64,000 nucleotides of DNA from an uncultured Acidobacteriia bacterium (GCA_903925975.1 CAIYHG010000077.1:1-64000); one strand, 5' to 3'; shown: positions 21,557 through 31,143, numbered from the stretch's first letter. Notes: generated by a model from the sequence alone, not told the origin. Numbers and translations: made by a program.

Positions 21557-22816
21557 CTAATTGAAATAGATGGTAGCGTCCACGTTCATTCCGGGACGAA
21601 GCACCAGCCCGCCGGTCTGTTCGACCAGTATCTTCACCGGGATGCGCTGCACCACTTTGACGAAATTACCGGTTGCATTCTCGGGGGGCAGCAGGCTCAT
21701 ACGCGATCCGGTGGCTCCGGCAATCGAATCCACCTTGCCCCAGAGGCTCTTGCCGTACATGTCCACGTGAATCTCCGCCCGCTGTCCGGCGTGCACCTCG
21801 GCCAGTTGCGTTTCCTTGAAGTTGGCCGTCACCCACACCGAGTGCAGCGGAATCAGCGCCATCAGGCTTTGACCCGGCGATACGTACTGCCCTGGTTCCA
21901 CACTCTTCCGCGTGACAACGCCGTCGATCGGCGAGGTGATGGTGGCGTAAGAGAGCTGCAACTCCGCCGCGGCGAGGTTCGCGCGCGCCTGCAGCACGTC
22001 GGCTTCCGCCGTGCCGGCGTCGGCCGACCGGATATCCACCTGCTGGCGGTTTGCCGTCGAGGTCGCCACCCCCGCCCGGGCCTGGCTCACGCGCGTTTGC
22101 GCCGTATCGAGCTCGGCTTTGCGAATCAAGGCGTCCTTCTGCGCTGACGCCAGTTTCTGTTGCGAGGCCTGCAAATCGCTTTCCGCCATGCGCGACGCGG
22201 CCACGAAACTGTCGTATTGGAGGCGTGAGATTTCGGCCTTGTCCACGAGCGGCTTCATGCGCGCCAGGTCGGCCTGGGCGCGCTCGTTGGCCGCCTGCTT
22301 CACGCGCACGTTTGCCTCGGCGAAGCCCAGGTCCGATCCGGCGGCCTGCTCGTAGGCCAGGCGCGCGCGCTCCACTTCGGCCTGCGTGTCGGCCAATTGG
22401 GCGGCGGCGCCGGTCTCGGCGGATTCGGTGGTCGCGTTGACCCAGGGCACCACCACTTTCGCGGCGCGCAACTGGCTTTCGGCGCGCGCCACTTCCGCCT
22501 TGGCGATATCCACGCTCGCCTGATAATCCCTGGCGTCGATTCGCGCCAGCGGCTGTCCGGCTTTTACTTCCTGGTTGTCCTTAACCAGAACCTCGACAAT
22601 ATGGCCGGCGATGCGCGGCGCTATGGCCACGATGTGCCCGTCCACCTGGGCATCGTCCGACGAAACCTGATCGCGGAAATGCGCCCATGCGTAATACCCG
22701 CCGGTGGCCAGGACGAACAGAATGAAAATGATCGCCAGCTTGCCCTTTGGGGCGGAACTCCCGTTCTGCTCCGGTTCGGGTTCGGGTTGAGATACTGCGT
22801 CAACGGGTTTCGGCAT
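21557..22816 (-). CDS. EmrA/HlyD-family membrane fusion protein
   Basis: A 419-residue periplasmic adaptor. A cytoplasmic tail is followed by one membrane helix (about residues 27-46, LAIIFILFVLATGGYYAW). A biotinyl-lipoyl-like half (SSDDAQVDGHIVAIAPRIAG), a very long alpha-helical hairpin (about 100-275) and the second half with ATITSPIDGVVTRKSVEPGQ complete the typical EmrA plan. It bridges the DHA2 pump and the TolC channel encoded just upstream. The start follows AAGGA. Confidence 0.93.
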   Translation of the reverse strand: MPKPVDAVSQPEPEPEQNGSSAPKGKLAIIFILFVLATGGYYAWAHFRDQVSSDDAQVDGHIVAIAPRIAGHIVEVLVKDNQEVKAGQPLARIDARDYQASVDIAKAEVARAESQLRAAKVVVPWVNATTESAETGAAAQLADTQAEVERARLAYEQAAGSDLGFAEANVRVKQAANERAQADLARMKPLVDKAEISRLQYDSFVAASRMAESDLQASQQKLASAQKDALIRKAELDTAQTRVSQARAGVATSTANRQQVDIRSADAGTAEADVLQARANLAAAELQLSYATITSPIDGVVTRKSVEPGQYVSPGQSLMALIPLHSVWVTANFKETQLAEVHAGQRAEIHVDMYGKSLWGKVDSIAGATGSRMSLLPPENATGNFVKVVQRIPVKILVEQTGGLVLRPGMNVDATIYFN

Positions 22817-22900
22817 TGCGGTCCTTCTTCTCCTACTGATTCGTGGCCCGGCTGCGCTTCGGGGGCCGGACCTCCGGCCCCGTGGCGGCGAGCCTGCGTA

Positions 22901-24496
22901 CTATTCCATAACTGCCGGGGCGCGCCCCGGTCTGGTCCGGCGAATGAAAAACATCAACGGGATCACGCCCAGAAACAACAGGCCCATGAACCAAAAGGCA
23001 TCCATAAACGCGAGCATGTTGGCCTGCCGCAGCATCGAGCCATATATCAGGCCTTGCGACTGCCCTGCCGCGTCCACCGGCGAGGCGCCGTGCAGAGTGA
23101 GCGTCCGCGCCGCGCCTTCGATCGATTGCAGGTAGGCGGGGTCGAACGGAGTCATATGCGCAACCAGCCGGTCCTGGTGCAGTTGCGCCCGGCGCGAAAT
23201 CAGCGTGGTCACGGTCGCAATCCCGATGCTGCCGCCCAGGTTCCGCGCCAGGTTAAACAGTCCCGTGGCGTAGCTAGTCTTGGTCCGCGGCACATACGCA
23301 AACGCAACCGTGCTGATGGGAACGAACAGGAACGCCATCCCGAAGCTCTGCACGAGCCGGCTCCATAGCGCCGTCCGGTAGTCGATCTGCAAATTGAAGC
23401 CGGACATGATGAACAAAGAAATCGAGCATACGGCGACGCCGAACATCACCAGCCAGCGCGCCTCGATGCGGCGCACCAGCAGGCCCACGATCGGCATGCA
23501 GCAGACGATTACGATACCCCCTGGCGACAGCACCATTCCGCTGAGCATTGCCGTGTAGCCCATGAGCGTCTGCAGCATCAGCGGGAGCAGCATCGTGCTG
23601 CCGTAGAGCACCACGCCGAGGAACAACATCGCCACCGTGGAGATCGCCAGATTGCGGTCTTTCAGCACCCGGAAATCGATGATGGGGTGGTCATGCTTCA
23701 GCTCCCAGATCACCACCGCGACCAGGCACGTCACGGCCAGAACGCAGAACACCACGATCAGGTGCGACGCGAACCAATCTTCCTTTTGCCCTTCGTCGAG
23801 AACCACTTCGAGAGCGCCCAGGCCGAGCGCCAGCAAACCGAAGCCGAAGTAATCGATCTTGACGTCTTTCAAATGCTTCCGCACCAGGTACACCGGATCG
23901 AACACCAGCGCCGAGGTCAGCAGCAGGGAAAGAACGCCGATGGGGATGTTGATGTAAAAGATCCAGCGCCAGCTATAGTTGTCGGTGATCCAGCCGCCCA
24001 GCGTGGGGCCAATGATGGGCGCCGCAACCACGCCCATGCCGTAGATCGCCATGGCCATGCCCCGCTTCTCGGGCGGGAAGTTTTCCACCAGGATGGCCTG
24101 CGACGTGGGCTGGAGCGCCCCGCCGCCTATGCCCTGCAGCACGCGGAAAAAGATCAGCAGCGGCAGCGATGGCGCCAGGCCGCACAGGAAAGAACTGCAC
24201 GTAAAGATGACGACGCAGGTCATGTAGAAACGCTTGCGTCCCATGACCATCGAAAACCAGCCGCCCATCGGCAGAATGATGGCGTTTGAAACCAGATAAG
24301 CGGTAATGGCCCAGGTGGTCTCGTTGACCGTGGAGGAGAGACTGCCGGCTATGTGCGGCAGCGAGACGTTCACCACCGTGGTATCGAGCACTTCCATGAA
24401 CGTCGCCAGCATGACGGTCATGGCCACGATCCACGGGTTTATGTGCGGGTGCGGCGAAGCATGTACCGGCGGCGCGGCGCCGGCGTTACTTCCCAT
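22901..24496 (-). CDS. DHA2-family MFS drug efflux pump (EmrB-like)
   Basis: A 531-residue permease with 14 predicted helices. Signatures are TFMEVLDTTVVNVSLPHIAG in helix 1, WAITAYLVSNAIILPMGGW and MGRKRFY in the loop after helix 2, and motif C-like GMGVVAAPIIGPTLGGWI. It uses the proton gradient to expel hydrophobic compounds. The ATG at 24496 overlaps the TolC-like stop by 11 bases, so the longer frame from 24568 was not used. The MFP EmrA-like gene follows. Confidence 0.94.
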   Translation of the reverse strand: MGSNAGAAPPVHASPHPHINPWIVAMTVMLATFMEVLDTTVVNVSLPHIAGSLSSTVNETTWAITAYLVSNAIILPMGGWFSMVMGRKRFYMTCVVIFTCSSFLCGLAPSLPLLIFFRVLQGIGGGALQPTSQAILVENFPPEKRGMAMAIYGMGVVAAPIIGPTLGGWITDNYSWRWIFYINIPIGVLSLLLTSALVFDPVYLVRKHLKDVKIDYFGFGLLALGLGALEVVLDEGQKEDWFASHLIVVFCVLAVTCLVAVVIWELKHDHPIIDFRVLKDRNLAISTVAMLFLGVVLYGSTMLLPLMLQTLMGYTAMLSGMVLSPGGIVIVCCMPIVGLLVRRIEARWLVMFGVAVCSISLFIMSGFNLQIDYRTALWSRLVQSFGMAFLFVPISTVAFAYVPRTKTSYATGLFNLARNLGGSIGIATVTTLISRRAQLHQDRLVAHMTPFDPAYLQSIEGAARTLTLHGASPVDAAGQSQGLIYGSMLRQANMLAFMDAFWFMGLLFLGVIPLMFFIRRTRPGRAPAVME

Positions 24497-25817
24497 ACAG
24501 CAATTCCATCCTCCCCACCGCGTGGGCCAAATCGGCGCGCGACTGGTTGAAGCGGTAAAGCGCCGCAATCTGGTTATCGCTCGAGCGCGCCAGCGCGTCC
24601 TGCGCCGTAATCACTTCGATGTTATTCGCCACGCCCGCTTCGAAGCGGTCGCGCGCCTGGGTGACTTCCTGCCGGGCGAGATCCACGCCCTGGTTGGCCA
24701 CCTGGACTTCGTTGCGCGCTGATTCCAGTTGCGCCGTGGCGGTCTTCACTTCAAGCGCAATGCGATTCTTCAGTTCCCGCTCCCGCTGCCGGAGTTGCCG
24801 GATAGCGATATCCGCTTCCGCGCGCTGGGCCTGTATGCGGCCTCCCGTAAACAGCGGAATATCCAGGCTGGCCTGATACTGATAAGCCGGAATCACGTTG
24901 CCGGGGCGCAGCCCCATCTGCACCCAGTATCCGTTCACGCTGACCCGCGGCAAGCGTTGCTCTCCCGCGCTCTGGAGGGCCAGTTCGGCCTGGCGCATTT
25001 GCGTCGAGATCTGGCGCAGCTCGGGGCGGGTTGCGTAGGCCTGTTCGATAGTCTGATCGGCGGGCGTGACGGAGGTATCGGCGCCGATCTGGTCGGCCAG
25101 TTCGAGCTTGCGGGAAGGGTCCACGCTCAGCAGCCGCGCCAGGGCGAATAGCGACGTATCCAATTGGGTTCGCGCGTAGATCAGCCGCTGCGTTTCGTTC
25201 TGAAGCTGAACGTTCGCGCGCAGCGCGTCGATCCCCGTCCCGACGCCGCTCCGCTGCAAGTCAACCGCCTGGTTGTAGAGCGCCTGGGCCAGGTCCATGC
25301 GCGATTGCGCGGCCTCAACGTCAGCCGCCGCGCGCTGGCCACCCAGGTATTGCGAAACCACCAGCAGCACGCTCTCTTCCCTCACCGATAGCTCCTGCTC
25401 GCGGCTGGCTTCCACGCCGAATTGCGCCGCATGGTACCGGCGCCAGAGGCTCAGGTCGAAAACGGGCGCCTGAAAAGAGGCCCCGGCCTGAAACGTGTAA
25501 TAAGGTCCTACGTGCTGCGGGGAGTTCGGAAAGCGGAATCCGATCGCCGCTTCCAGATTGACGCGATGCGCAGCCTCGCTGATGTTGCCGTTGATCTGGG
25601 GCAGCAGGGTGGAGCGCGCGATGAGCCGCTCCTGTTCGCTCTGTCCCACGTCCAGATTGGCCAGAATCACTTGCGGGTTCTCTTTGAGGGCCAGGCTCAC
25701 CGCATCGCGCAGCGAAAGACGCAAAGGCGCGGCATCCTGTGCGAAGCCGCCGCCCGCGAGCGCCAGCAGCAATGAGAGCATTCGTTTCATGGATTTCGCG
25801 CTTGATTGCATATTCAT
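24486..25817 (-). CDS. TolC-family outer-membrane efflux protein
   Basis: A 443-residue outer-membrane channel. After a signal peptide (MKRMLSLLLALAGGGFAQ, about residues 10-27) there are two homologous OEP halves of long helices and strands. The conserved LSLRDAVSLALKENPQV opens the first, and DIPLFTGGRIQAQRAEA marks the second. It is first gene of the tolC-emrB-emrA operon. Three in-frame starts lie close together (25817, 25811 and 25790), and none has a strong ribosome-binding site. Confidence 0.93.
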   Translation of the reverse strand: MNMQSSAKSMKRMLSLLLALAGGGFAQDAAPLRLSLRDAVSLALKENPQVILANLDVGQSEQERLIARSTLLPQINGNISEAAHRVNLEAAIGFRFPNSPQHVGPYYTFQAGASFQAPVFDLSLWRRYHAAQFGVEASREQELSVREESVLLVVSQYLGGQRAAADVEAAQSRMDLAQALYNQAVDLQRSGVGTGIDALRANVQLQNETQRLIYARTQLDTSLFALARLLSVDPSRKLELADQIGADTSVTPADQTIEQAYATRPELRQISTQMRQAELALQSAGEQRLPRVSVNGYWVQMGLRPGNVIPAYQYQASLDIPLFTGGRIQAQRAEADIAIRQLRQRERELKNRIALEVKTATAQLESARNEVQVANQGVDLARQEVTQARDRFEAGVANNIEVITAQDALARSSDNQIAALYRFNQSRADLAHAVGRMELLYGK

Positions 25818-25922
25818 CACCACATGGGGGTGAAACGTAGGGAATGTCCGGAATATTTCAGGATAGCAACCGCCGGGGACTAGCGGGCTGCTCTCAGGCG
25901 ATCAAGAAGAGAGGGACTGAAA

Positions 25923-25957
25923 AGACGCGGCGGAAAGCTTCTTGCCGCCGCGTCTTC
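25923..25957 (-). terminator. Rho-independent terminator of the sigma/LTXXQ cassette
   Basis: A perfect 12-bp stem (25923-25934 with 25946-25957) has an 11-base loop and, on the minus strand, ends in TCTTTTC. It separates the LTXXQ gene from the downstream efflux operon. Confidence 0.8.
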
Positions 25958-25999
25958 GCGGGAGCGGGCTGCGCGCCGCCTGGGCGGCGCTCTGGGACT

Positions 26000-26593
26000 T
26001 TACCGGCCGGGACCGGGTGCGGGGCCGGGGCCGGAAGCGGGGCGCGGGCCGCCGCCTTGGGCCTGGAGTTTCTTCCACTGCTCTGGGGTGAGAACTCCCC
26101 GGAATCCCAACAACATACGTGCGTTGGCCTTTTCCAGTTCGGCCCTCGCCTGGGCGACGCGGTCGATCTGGGCCAGCACTTTGGCTTCGTCGGGACGGTC
26201 GGCTTCGAGCAGCGGTTCGAGCGTGGCTTCCTGCTTCTGCAAGCCGGCGCTCATGTCAATCAGGTTCACGCGGCTCTTCTGAAACTGGTCTTCGAGCTTC
26301 CGCTGCTGGTCTTCAGTCAGCGAAAGCTGTTGCGCCAGTTGGGGGTCGGTCCACCACTTGCCGGCTGGGCCGGACTGTTGCCCCCGGCGGTTGGGACCGG
26401 CGGCAGTTGCGGGACCGGGCGCTCCAGGGCCCCCAGCCCCACCAGGACCGCGAGCTCCCGGACCGCCGCCCGGACGCTGCTGGCCGGGAGCCCCTGGCGC
26501 TCCGCCACGATTCGGAGGCGGCCCACCGGGACCCTGAGCCCAAACCGGCGCGGCTAAGGCCGCCACGGCCAAGATTTGCAGTAACCGTTTCAT
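26000..26593 (-). CDS. Spy/CpxP-like periplasmic LTXXQ protein
   Basis: A 197-residue exported protein. A signal peptide (residues 1-19, ending VWA) is followed by a Gly/Pro-rich disordered region (about 20-78) and then a helical domain with LSLTEDQQRKLEDQF and LTPEQWKKL, the paired LTXXQ motifs of Spy/CpxP/ZraP chaperones. These proteins protect envelope proteins or sense metal stress. It overlaps the anti-sigma gene by 4 bases. Confidence 0.85.
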   Translation of the reverse strand: MKRLLQILAVAALAAPVWAQGPGGPPPNRGGAPGAPGQQRPGGGPGARGPGGAGGPGAPGPATAAGPNRRGQQSGPAGKWWTDPQLAQQLSLTEDQQRKLEDQFQKSRVNLIDMSAGLQKQEATLEPLLEADRPDEAKVLAQIDRVAQARAELEKANARMLLGFRGVLTPEQWKKLQAQGGGPRPASGPGPAPGPGR

Positions 26594-27036
26594 TCGTTTC
26601 TTGACTCCTCTTCGGAATTCTCAAAGGCCACAAGCCGCGCCAACGGCGCCATCGCTCCCGGGACCCCCTGCGTGACCTGCGCTTGAACCGTTCTCAGCAA
26701 TTCGGAATCGCGAGCCGCCGCCGCTTCCAGGCGGCTGTGGCGCACGGAGGTCAAAGACAGCCCCGCGGCGATTGTAATTGCCAGAGACGCGAACGCCCAC
26801 GCCCAACGCGCCGGCGCGCGGACGTTCGCCGCGCGCCGCGTCGCCGCCGGACTCACCCGCGCCGATTCCGCGGCGCTCCACTCGCGAATGGAGCTCGAAA
26901 AGGCCCCTAGCGAGGCTTCGAGACGCGCGAATTCCATCCGGCATGCGGCGCACTCCGCCAAATGTTTCATCGCCTCCGGCGCGGGCGCGCCCGTGAGGCA
27001 TTCGCCAAAATCATTCGATGATAAATGCGGACTCAT
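26590..27036 (-). CDS. Anti-sigma factor with zinc-finger (ZAS) domain
   Basis: A 148-residue single-pass membrane protein. The N-terminal cytoplasmic domain carries HLAECAACRMEF (about residues 25-36), the HxxxCxxC zinc-binding anti-sigma motif. A transmembrane helix follows at about 79-100 (WAWAFASLAITIAAGLSL) and then a short periplasmic helix. It overlaps the ECF sigma gene by 4 bases, the normal arrangement for a cognate pair, and would hold the sigma factor at the membrane until an envelope signal arrives. Confidence 0.88.
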   Translation of the reverse strand: MSPHLSSNDFGECLTGAPAPEAMKHLAECAACRMEFARLEASLGAFSSSIREWSAAESARVSPAATRRAANVRAPARWAWAFASLAITIAAGLSLTSVRHSRLEAAAARDSELLRTVQAQVTQGVPGAMAPLARLVAFENSEEESRNE

Positions 27037-27608
27037 TTCGCCGCTCCCACCCGCTCGCGAACCGCATGGATGGCGCGGAACAGATGCGCCTTAACCGTGC
27101 CTTCCTTGAGTCCCATGGCTTCGGCAATTTCGAGCAGGTCCATCTCCTCGACAAATCGTAACAGGAACGCCGTCTTTTGTTGGAACGGCAGCGCCGCCGC
27201 CGCTTCCCACACCGCCGCGGCCTGTTGGCGTTCCGAACATAAGGCCTCGGGCGATCTTTCCGCGCTGGCGAGCCACTCGCCAAAACCATCCAGCGGCGCT
27301 GCGTTTCGTGTCGCCCGGCGCCAGAACTGCAAGCGCCGGTTCCGGCCGTAGTCGCGAATCAGATTGACCGTAATCCGCATCAGCCAGGTTTCCATGCTGC
27401 ACTCGTTACGGAACTGCTTCCAGGCGCGGTGCGCGCGCAGGAAGCAGTCCTGGGCTATCGTCTCGGCAGCATCGCGGTCTCCCACCGACGCCAGGGCGAA
27501 CCGGAAGACCCTTACTCTGTAAAGAGTAACCACGGTCTCGAAGTCCGCGTCGGCGGCCGGCTTTGCTTCGGCTTCCGCCAGCGGCGGCGGGAGAAAGGCC
27601 TCGTCCAT
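27033..27608 (-). CDS. ECF sigma-70 factor
   Basis: A 191-residue group IV sigma factor. Region 2 (about 25-95) includes FALASVGDRDAAETIAQDCF and METWLMRITVNLIRDYGR. Region 4 (about 135-187) includes LPFQQKTAFLLRFVEEMDLLEIAEAMG and a recognition helix KEGTVKAHLFRA. The ATG at 27608 was chosen because the upstream six codons are not family-like. It is flanked on both sides by LTXXQ genes, which are probable targets in an autoregulated envelope-stress response. Confidence 0.93.
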   Translation of the reverse strand: MDEAFLPPPLAEAEAKPAADADFETVVTLYRVRVFRFALASVGDRDAAETIAQDCFLRAHRAWKQFRNECSMETWLMRITVNLIRDYGRNRRLQFWRRATRNAAPLDGFGEWLASAERSPEALCSERQQAAAVWEAAAALPFQQKTAFLLRFVEEMDLLEIAEAMGLKEGTVKAHLFRAIHAVRERVGAAK

Positions 27609-27656
27609 GAATTGGTAGACGCACACCGTAGACTGCCGTTTACTGCGGAAAAGACC

Positions 27657-28142
27657 CTACGGACGGTTTCCCGGCCCGCCTCCTGGCCCGCCGCGGCCGG
27701 GGCCAGGGCCAGGCCCATCCGTATCGACGCCCGCCGTTTTGAGCGCCTTGAACGCCGTTTGCTGATCCAGTGTCAGCAACTGGTAGAACGCGGCATCGGC
27801 CTTCGCGCGCGCTGCGACCTCTTGGGCCGTCAGGTTGCCGATCGCCGTCGATTGCAGCGCAATGACGGCCTGATCGTTCAACGGAATCGCCGCCTGGATT
27901 AGAGTCCGCGCCGTTTCCATCTGCGTCTGGAGGGCGGCGAGCGTGGTCTGTTCCGTGGTGAAGATTGTGGTCGCCGCGGTCTGTTGCGCCGAGGTCAGCG
28001 TGAGCAGTTTGGTCAGCCGGGTCATGATCGAAGCGGCCATTTCAGCCGGGGTCGGCGGGGTAGGCGTAGTCGTCGTATCGGCCGCAAGGAAGAGCGCAAA
28101 AAGCGCCAGCAAAGCGATTGCGCAAGTGAGGTTTCTTTTCAT
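27657..28142 (-). CDS. Second LTXXQ-like periplasmic protein
   Basis: A 161-residue exported protein. The signal peptide (about residues 1-21) is followed by a Thr/Pro linker and a Gln/Ala/Thr-rich helical domain with LTKLLTLTSAQQTAAT and LLTLDQQTAFKAL, both LTxxQ-like. A GPGPGPGRGG-type C-terminal tail mirrors the tail of the 26000-26593 protein, suggesting a common origin. It is upstream of the sigma gene on the same strand with about 48 bases between. Confidence 0.8.
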   Translation of the reverse strand: MKRNLTCAIALLALFALFLAADTTTTPTPPTPAEMAASIMTRLTKLLTLTSAQQTAATTIFTTEQTTLAALQTQMETARTLIQAAIPLNDQAVIALQSTAIGNLTAQEVAARAKADAAFYQLLTLDQQTAFKALKTAGVDTDGPGPGPGRGGPGGGPGNRP

Positions 28143-28610
28143 CCGTCGGTATCTCCTGGCTCTGAGTGAACCGCCGGTATAGACTGCGTTTTGCGCAATT
28201 GGGTTTACCGTCGGCCTGACGTATTTGGCCGGGCCGGCCGGTATGGCGCGAGCATCGTGGCCCGAAGCAGGCCTCGAGCTCCGCCGGTATTCGCCTTTCC
28301 CGCGCTCAGGCGGCTTGACGGACGCGCTCTGGTTCGGCGCTAACCGGCTCTTTGGCAGGGACTTGCCGCTTACACACCGGGCAGCACCGCGCGCAGTACC
28401 AACCGTGCAGTTCCTCGGGCATGTGCAAGAGATCCGGCCAGTCGCTACAAGTGTCGCAGCTGCCCTTGATCCTTACCGAAATATGGCAACTGGGCCTCAT
28501 GGAAGCTGGTTGGAGCAGCTATCGGACCAAACGCAGCTATGGAGCGGGCGCAAACGCACTGCCGGGGCTGTACTCTCCTGCAAACTGCTCGTCCTGCCGA
28601 TGAGAGAACG
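28143..28610. other. Intergenic region between the LTXXQ and TonB genes
   Basis: A divergent region of 468 bases. Apart from the weak Cys-rich frame at 28306-28500 I see no confident gene. It should hold the promoters of the minus-strand sigma cassette and the plus-strand TonB receptor operon. Confidence 0.5.
28306..28500 (-). CDS. Possible small Cys-rich (zinc-ribbon-like) protein
   Basis: A 64-residue frame with seven cysteines. CDTC near residue 15 and CARCCPVC near residue 38 resemble a zinc ribbon, with GWYC preceding the second pair. No convincing ribosome-binding site precedes the ATG at 28500, and an internal Met is available. It may be a chance frame. Confidence 0.35.
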   Translation of the reverse strand: MRPSCHISVRIKGSCDTCSDWPDLLHMPEELHGWYCARCCPVCKRQVPAKEPVSAEPERVRQAA

Positions 28611-30551
28611 GTGGCGCTCTTTGTTGCGTGTTTCGTCTTTCTCGTCTCGGCCGCGTTGGCTCAAAGCCCTTTGGCCGATCTGCCCATCGAACAACTGGCG
28701 GACTTGCAGGTGCGCACCGCGGCGCTGCACGGGCAGACCCTCGAAAGCGCCCCGGCCAGCGTGACCGTCATCACCGCGGATCAGATTCGGGTGTTCGGCT
28801 ATCGCACTCTGGGTGACGTTCTCTCGAATACGAGGGGATTTCACATGACCGCGGACGGGGGGTTTCAATTCGCCGGCGTGCGCGGGTTTTCGATTCCCGG
28901 AGACTACACCACGCGCTTCCTGGTGATGATCGACGGCCACCCGCTTGGGGACAACATCTACGGCGCCATGTACAATTTCGGGGAAGATTTTCCCATCTCG
29001 CTGGCCATGGTGCGGCGCATCGAGATCGTGCGCGGCCCCACGGCGGCTCTATATGGAAGCAACGGACTCTTTGCCACGATCAACGTGATCACGAAAAGCC
29101 CCGGCGGCCCCACTCACTCCAAGGTATCCGTGGAGGGCGGCTCTTTCGGAACCCAGAAGGTTCAGGCGATGCTTGCGGGAACGCTGGGCAAAGAGGCCGC
29201 CGTCTCAATCTACTCCGACGCGTCGCACGCCTCGGGCCGGCAGGTACAGTTCCCTGGCGTGACCCATCCGGTGGATCACGTGGAGGCGGAGGACGCCTTT
29301 CACGTGGCGGCCAGCCTGAAATGGAAGAACTGGTCCGTAATCGCGGCGGGCGGGGAACACAAGTCGATCATCCCCACGGGCTGGTACGGCGCCACTTTAG
29401 GGGACACGGGGACCACCGACTTGGAATCGAGGAACTTCATCGATGCGGCGTGGAGCCGCCCCACGGGAGTAACGGGCGAGTTCCAGTGGCGTTTCTACTA
29501 CGATCAGTTCCGCTACGACGGGGTCTACGAATACCGTCCGGCGGATGACCACCGGAACTATGACGGAGCCTTGGGCGACTGGACAGGGAGTCAGTTCGTG
29601 TACCGCGGGGATGCCGGACGGTTCGGCGCGGTCACGCTGGGGATCGAAGGCAATATCGATCTCCGGAATACGCAGTACGGGTACGACATGGTGGATCGCG
29701 ACGGCGGAACGGAACGCCGCGATCTGTTCCGGATCAACTGGCGCAATTCCAGGTACGCCATTTTCGGGCAGCAGGAGATTACAGTCGGCAGCGCCTGGAC
29801 GGTGTACGCCGGTTTGCGCTTCGACGATTCCAGGCGCGACGCTCCTTTTCTCTCCCCGCGCGTGGCGCTGGTCTATAACCACAGCGGAACCGCATACAAG
29901 CTCATGTATGGCACGGGATTTCGGAATCCCTCGGCGTACGAGCGGTGCTGGGAGCCGAATCCCGGGATTCAGCCCGAGCGGATCGGCACGGTGGAGTTCG
30001 CTACGGAGCGAACGATGGGCAGCCATCTGAACTGGCTGGCTTCGGTCTTTACGTATCGCCTGGACGATCTCATCGTCGGGGTTCCGATCAGCGACAACGT
30101 TTTGCGCTATGACAACTCCGGATCGGCGCGGGTGACCGGGGCGGAAAGCGAGGTCAATGTGGTTGCGGACCGGTTCGAAGCCTCGGCGAATTTCTTTGGG
30201 CGGACCGGCGGCGCCTCTTTCCGCGGGCTGCGGGAGTCGCCGGCCTATCTGGCCCAATTCCGGGCGGCGGCCAGGCTGCTGCGTGGAGCCCTTACTCCCG
30301 CATCCACTGTCCGTGTTTTGGGGCAGCGGCAGGATGCCGCGGGCGGCGCGACCCCTCCCGCCGCGGTGCTGGACCTTACGGCGACCGTTGCGGGGTGGCA
30401 ACCGGGCATGGAACTCGTCTTCGGCGTCCGCAATCTTCTGGACGCGCAATACTCGGATCCGCTCAGCCCCGAGCATGCCACCAGCCTTCTGCCGCGCGCG
30501 GGGAGGGCCATATTCCTGAAACTGACGTGGCGCCATGAATCGCAGCGGTAA
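28611..30551 (+). CDS. TonB-dependent outer-membrane receptor
   Basis: A 646-residue receptor. A signal peptide (VALFVACFVFLVSAALAQ) precedes a plug domain (about residues 35-160: ESAPASVTVITADQIRVFGY, VRRIEIVRGPTAALYGSNG). A 22-stranded barrel follows, ending in LFGVRNLLD-like and FLKLTW motifs. GTG at 28611 is proposed as start because GAGAG precedes it and it begins the signal peptide. The longer ATG frame has a non-signal N-terminus. The gene overlaps the YfiR-like gene by 17 bases, so ligand uptake or sensing is linked to the downstream kinase. Confidence 0.92.
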   Translation: MALFVACFVFLVSAALAQSPLADLPIEQLADLQVRTAALHGQTLESAPASVTVITADQIRVFGYRTLGDVLSNTRGFHMTADGGFQFAGVRGFSIPGDYTTRFLVMIDGHPLGDNIYGAMYNFGEDFPISLAMVRRIEIVRGPTAALYGSNGLFATINVITKSPGGPTHSKVSVEGGSFGTQKVQAMLAGTLGKEAAVSIYSDASHASGRQVQFPGVTHPVDHVEAEDAFHVAASLKWKNWSVIAAGGEHKSIIPTGWYGATLGDTGTTDLESRNFIDAAWSRPTGVTGEFQWRFYYDQFRYDGVYEYRPADDHRNYDGALGDWTGSQFVYRGDAGRFGAVTLGIEGNIDLRNTQYGYDMVDRDGGTERRDLFRINWRNSRYAIFGQQEITVGSAWTVYAGLRFDDSRRDAPFLSPRVALVYNHSGTAYKLMYGTGFRNPSAYERCWEPNPGIQPERIGTVEFATERTMGSHLNWLASVFTYRLDDLIVGVPISDNVLRYDNSGSARVTGAESEVNVVADRFEASANFFGRTGGASFRGLRESPAYLAQFRAAARLLRGALTPASTVRVLGQRQDAAGGATPPAAVLDLTATVAGWQPGMELVFGVRNLLDAQYSDPLSPEHATSLLPRAGRAIFLKLTWRHESQR

Positions 30552-31143
30552 AGAACGGAACAAGGCAAGATGGGGACGCCGCCGGCTCGCGGTCTGGAGC
30601 GGATACGCTATTTGCGCCCTGCTCGTGATGGCGAGCGCCGCCCCGCTCCATCCCCGTCCCACGCCGCCAACCGACCTCGAAGTCAAAGCCGCTTTTGCGT
30701 TGAACTTCATCCGGCTGGTTCGGTGGCCGGCCGTTCCCGGCGAACGCGACGCTTCCACGCTGGCCGTATGCGGCGTGGCGGAAAGCGATTTCCTCGAAGC
30801 GGTCCGCAAGGCCACCGAAGGCAAGACCGTCGGCGGGCGGGTGGTAAAGTTCCGTGTCCTGGCGGTCTCCGAAACGGACCAGTGCCGCGTGCTGATCTTC
30901 GATGGCGCCAACTTCGGCGCGGCGCGTTCCACTCTTTCCGGCATTCGCGGGCTACCCATTCTTACGGTAGGGAACGGCCCCGGTTTTCTCGATGCCGGCG
31001 GGATGTTCGAACTTGTCGTGGAAGAACGGAAGGTACGCTTCAACGCCGGGTTGGAGGCGATCCGCCGCTCCGGCCTGGAAGTGAACGCGAAAGTGCTCTA
31101 TCTGGCGCGTAACTTGCGCCCCGGAGGCGGGCTTGGTTTCTAG
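30535..31143 (+). CDS. YfiR/DUF4154-family periplasmic protein
   Basis: A 202-residue exported protein. The N-terminal basic stretch and hydrophobic helix (about residues 17-36) act as the signal. The DUF4154 core follows with [29 protein letters not shown] and [20 protein letters not shown], ending VNAKVLYLA. In Pseudomonas, YfiR is a periplasmic inhibitor of the diguanylate cyclase YfiN. Here the next gene encodes a hybrid histidine kinase instead, so a YfiR-type inhibitor may control phosphorelay. Confidence 0.9.
   Translation: MNRSGKERNKARWGRRRLAVWSGYAICALLVMASAAPLHPRPTPPTDLEVKAAFALNFIRLVRWPAVPGERDASTLAVCGVAESDFLEAVRKATEGKTVGGRVVKFRVLAVSETDQCRVLIFDGANFGAARSTLSGIRGLPILTVGNGPGFLDAGGMFELVVEERKVRFNAGLEAIRRSGLEVNAKVLYLARNLRPGGGLGF

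Noticed and set aside
25958-25970. 12-mer GCGGGAGCGGGC shared with the hairpin at 11126
   Set aside because: Only one arm is present here, adjacent to another terminator. In a GC-rich genome this may be chance.
28225-28764. Plus-strand frame upstream of the TonB receptor
   Set aside because: It overlaps the TonB start in another frame and lacks a ribosome-binding site or domain.
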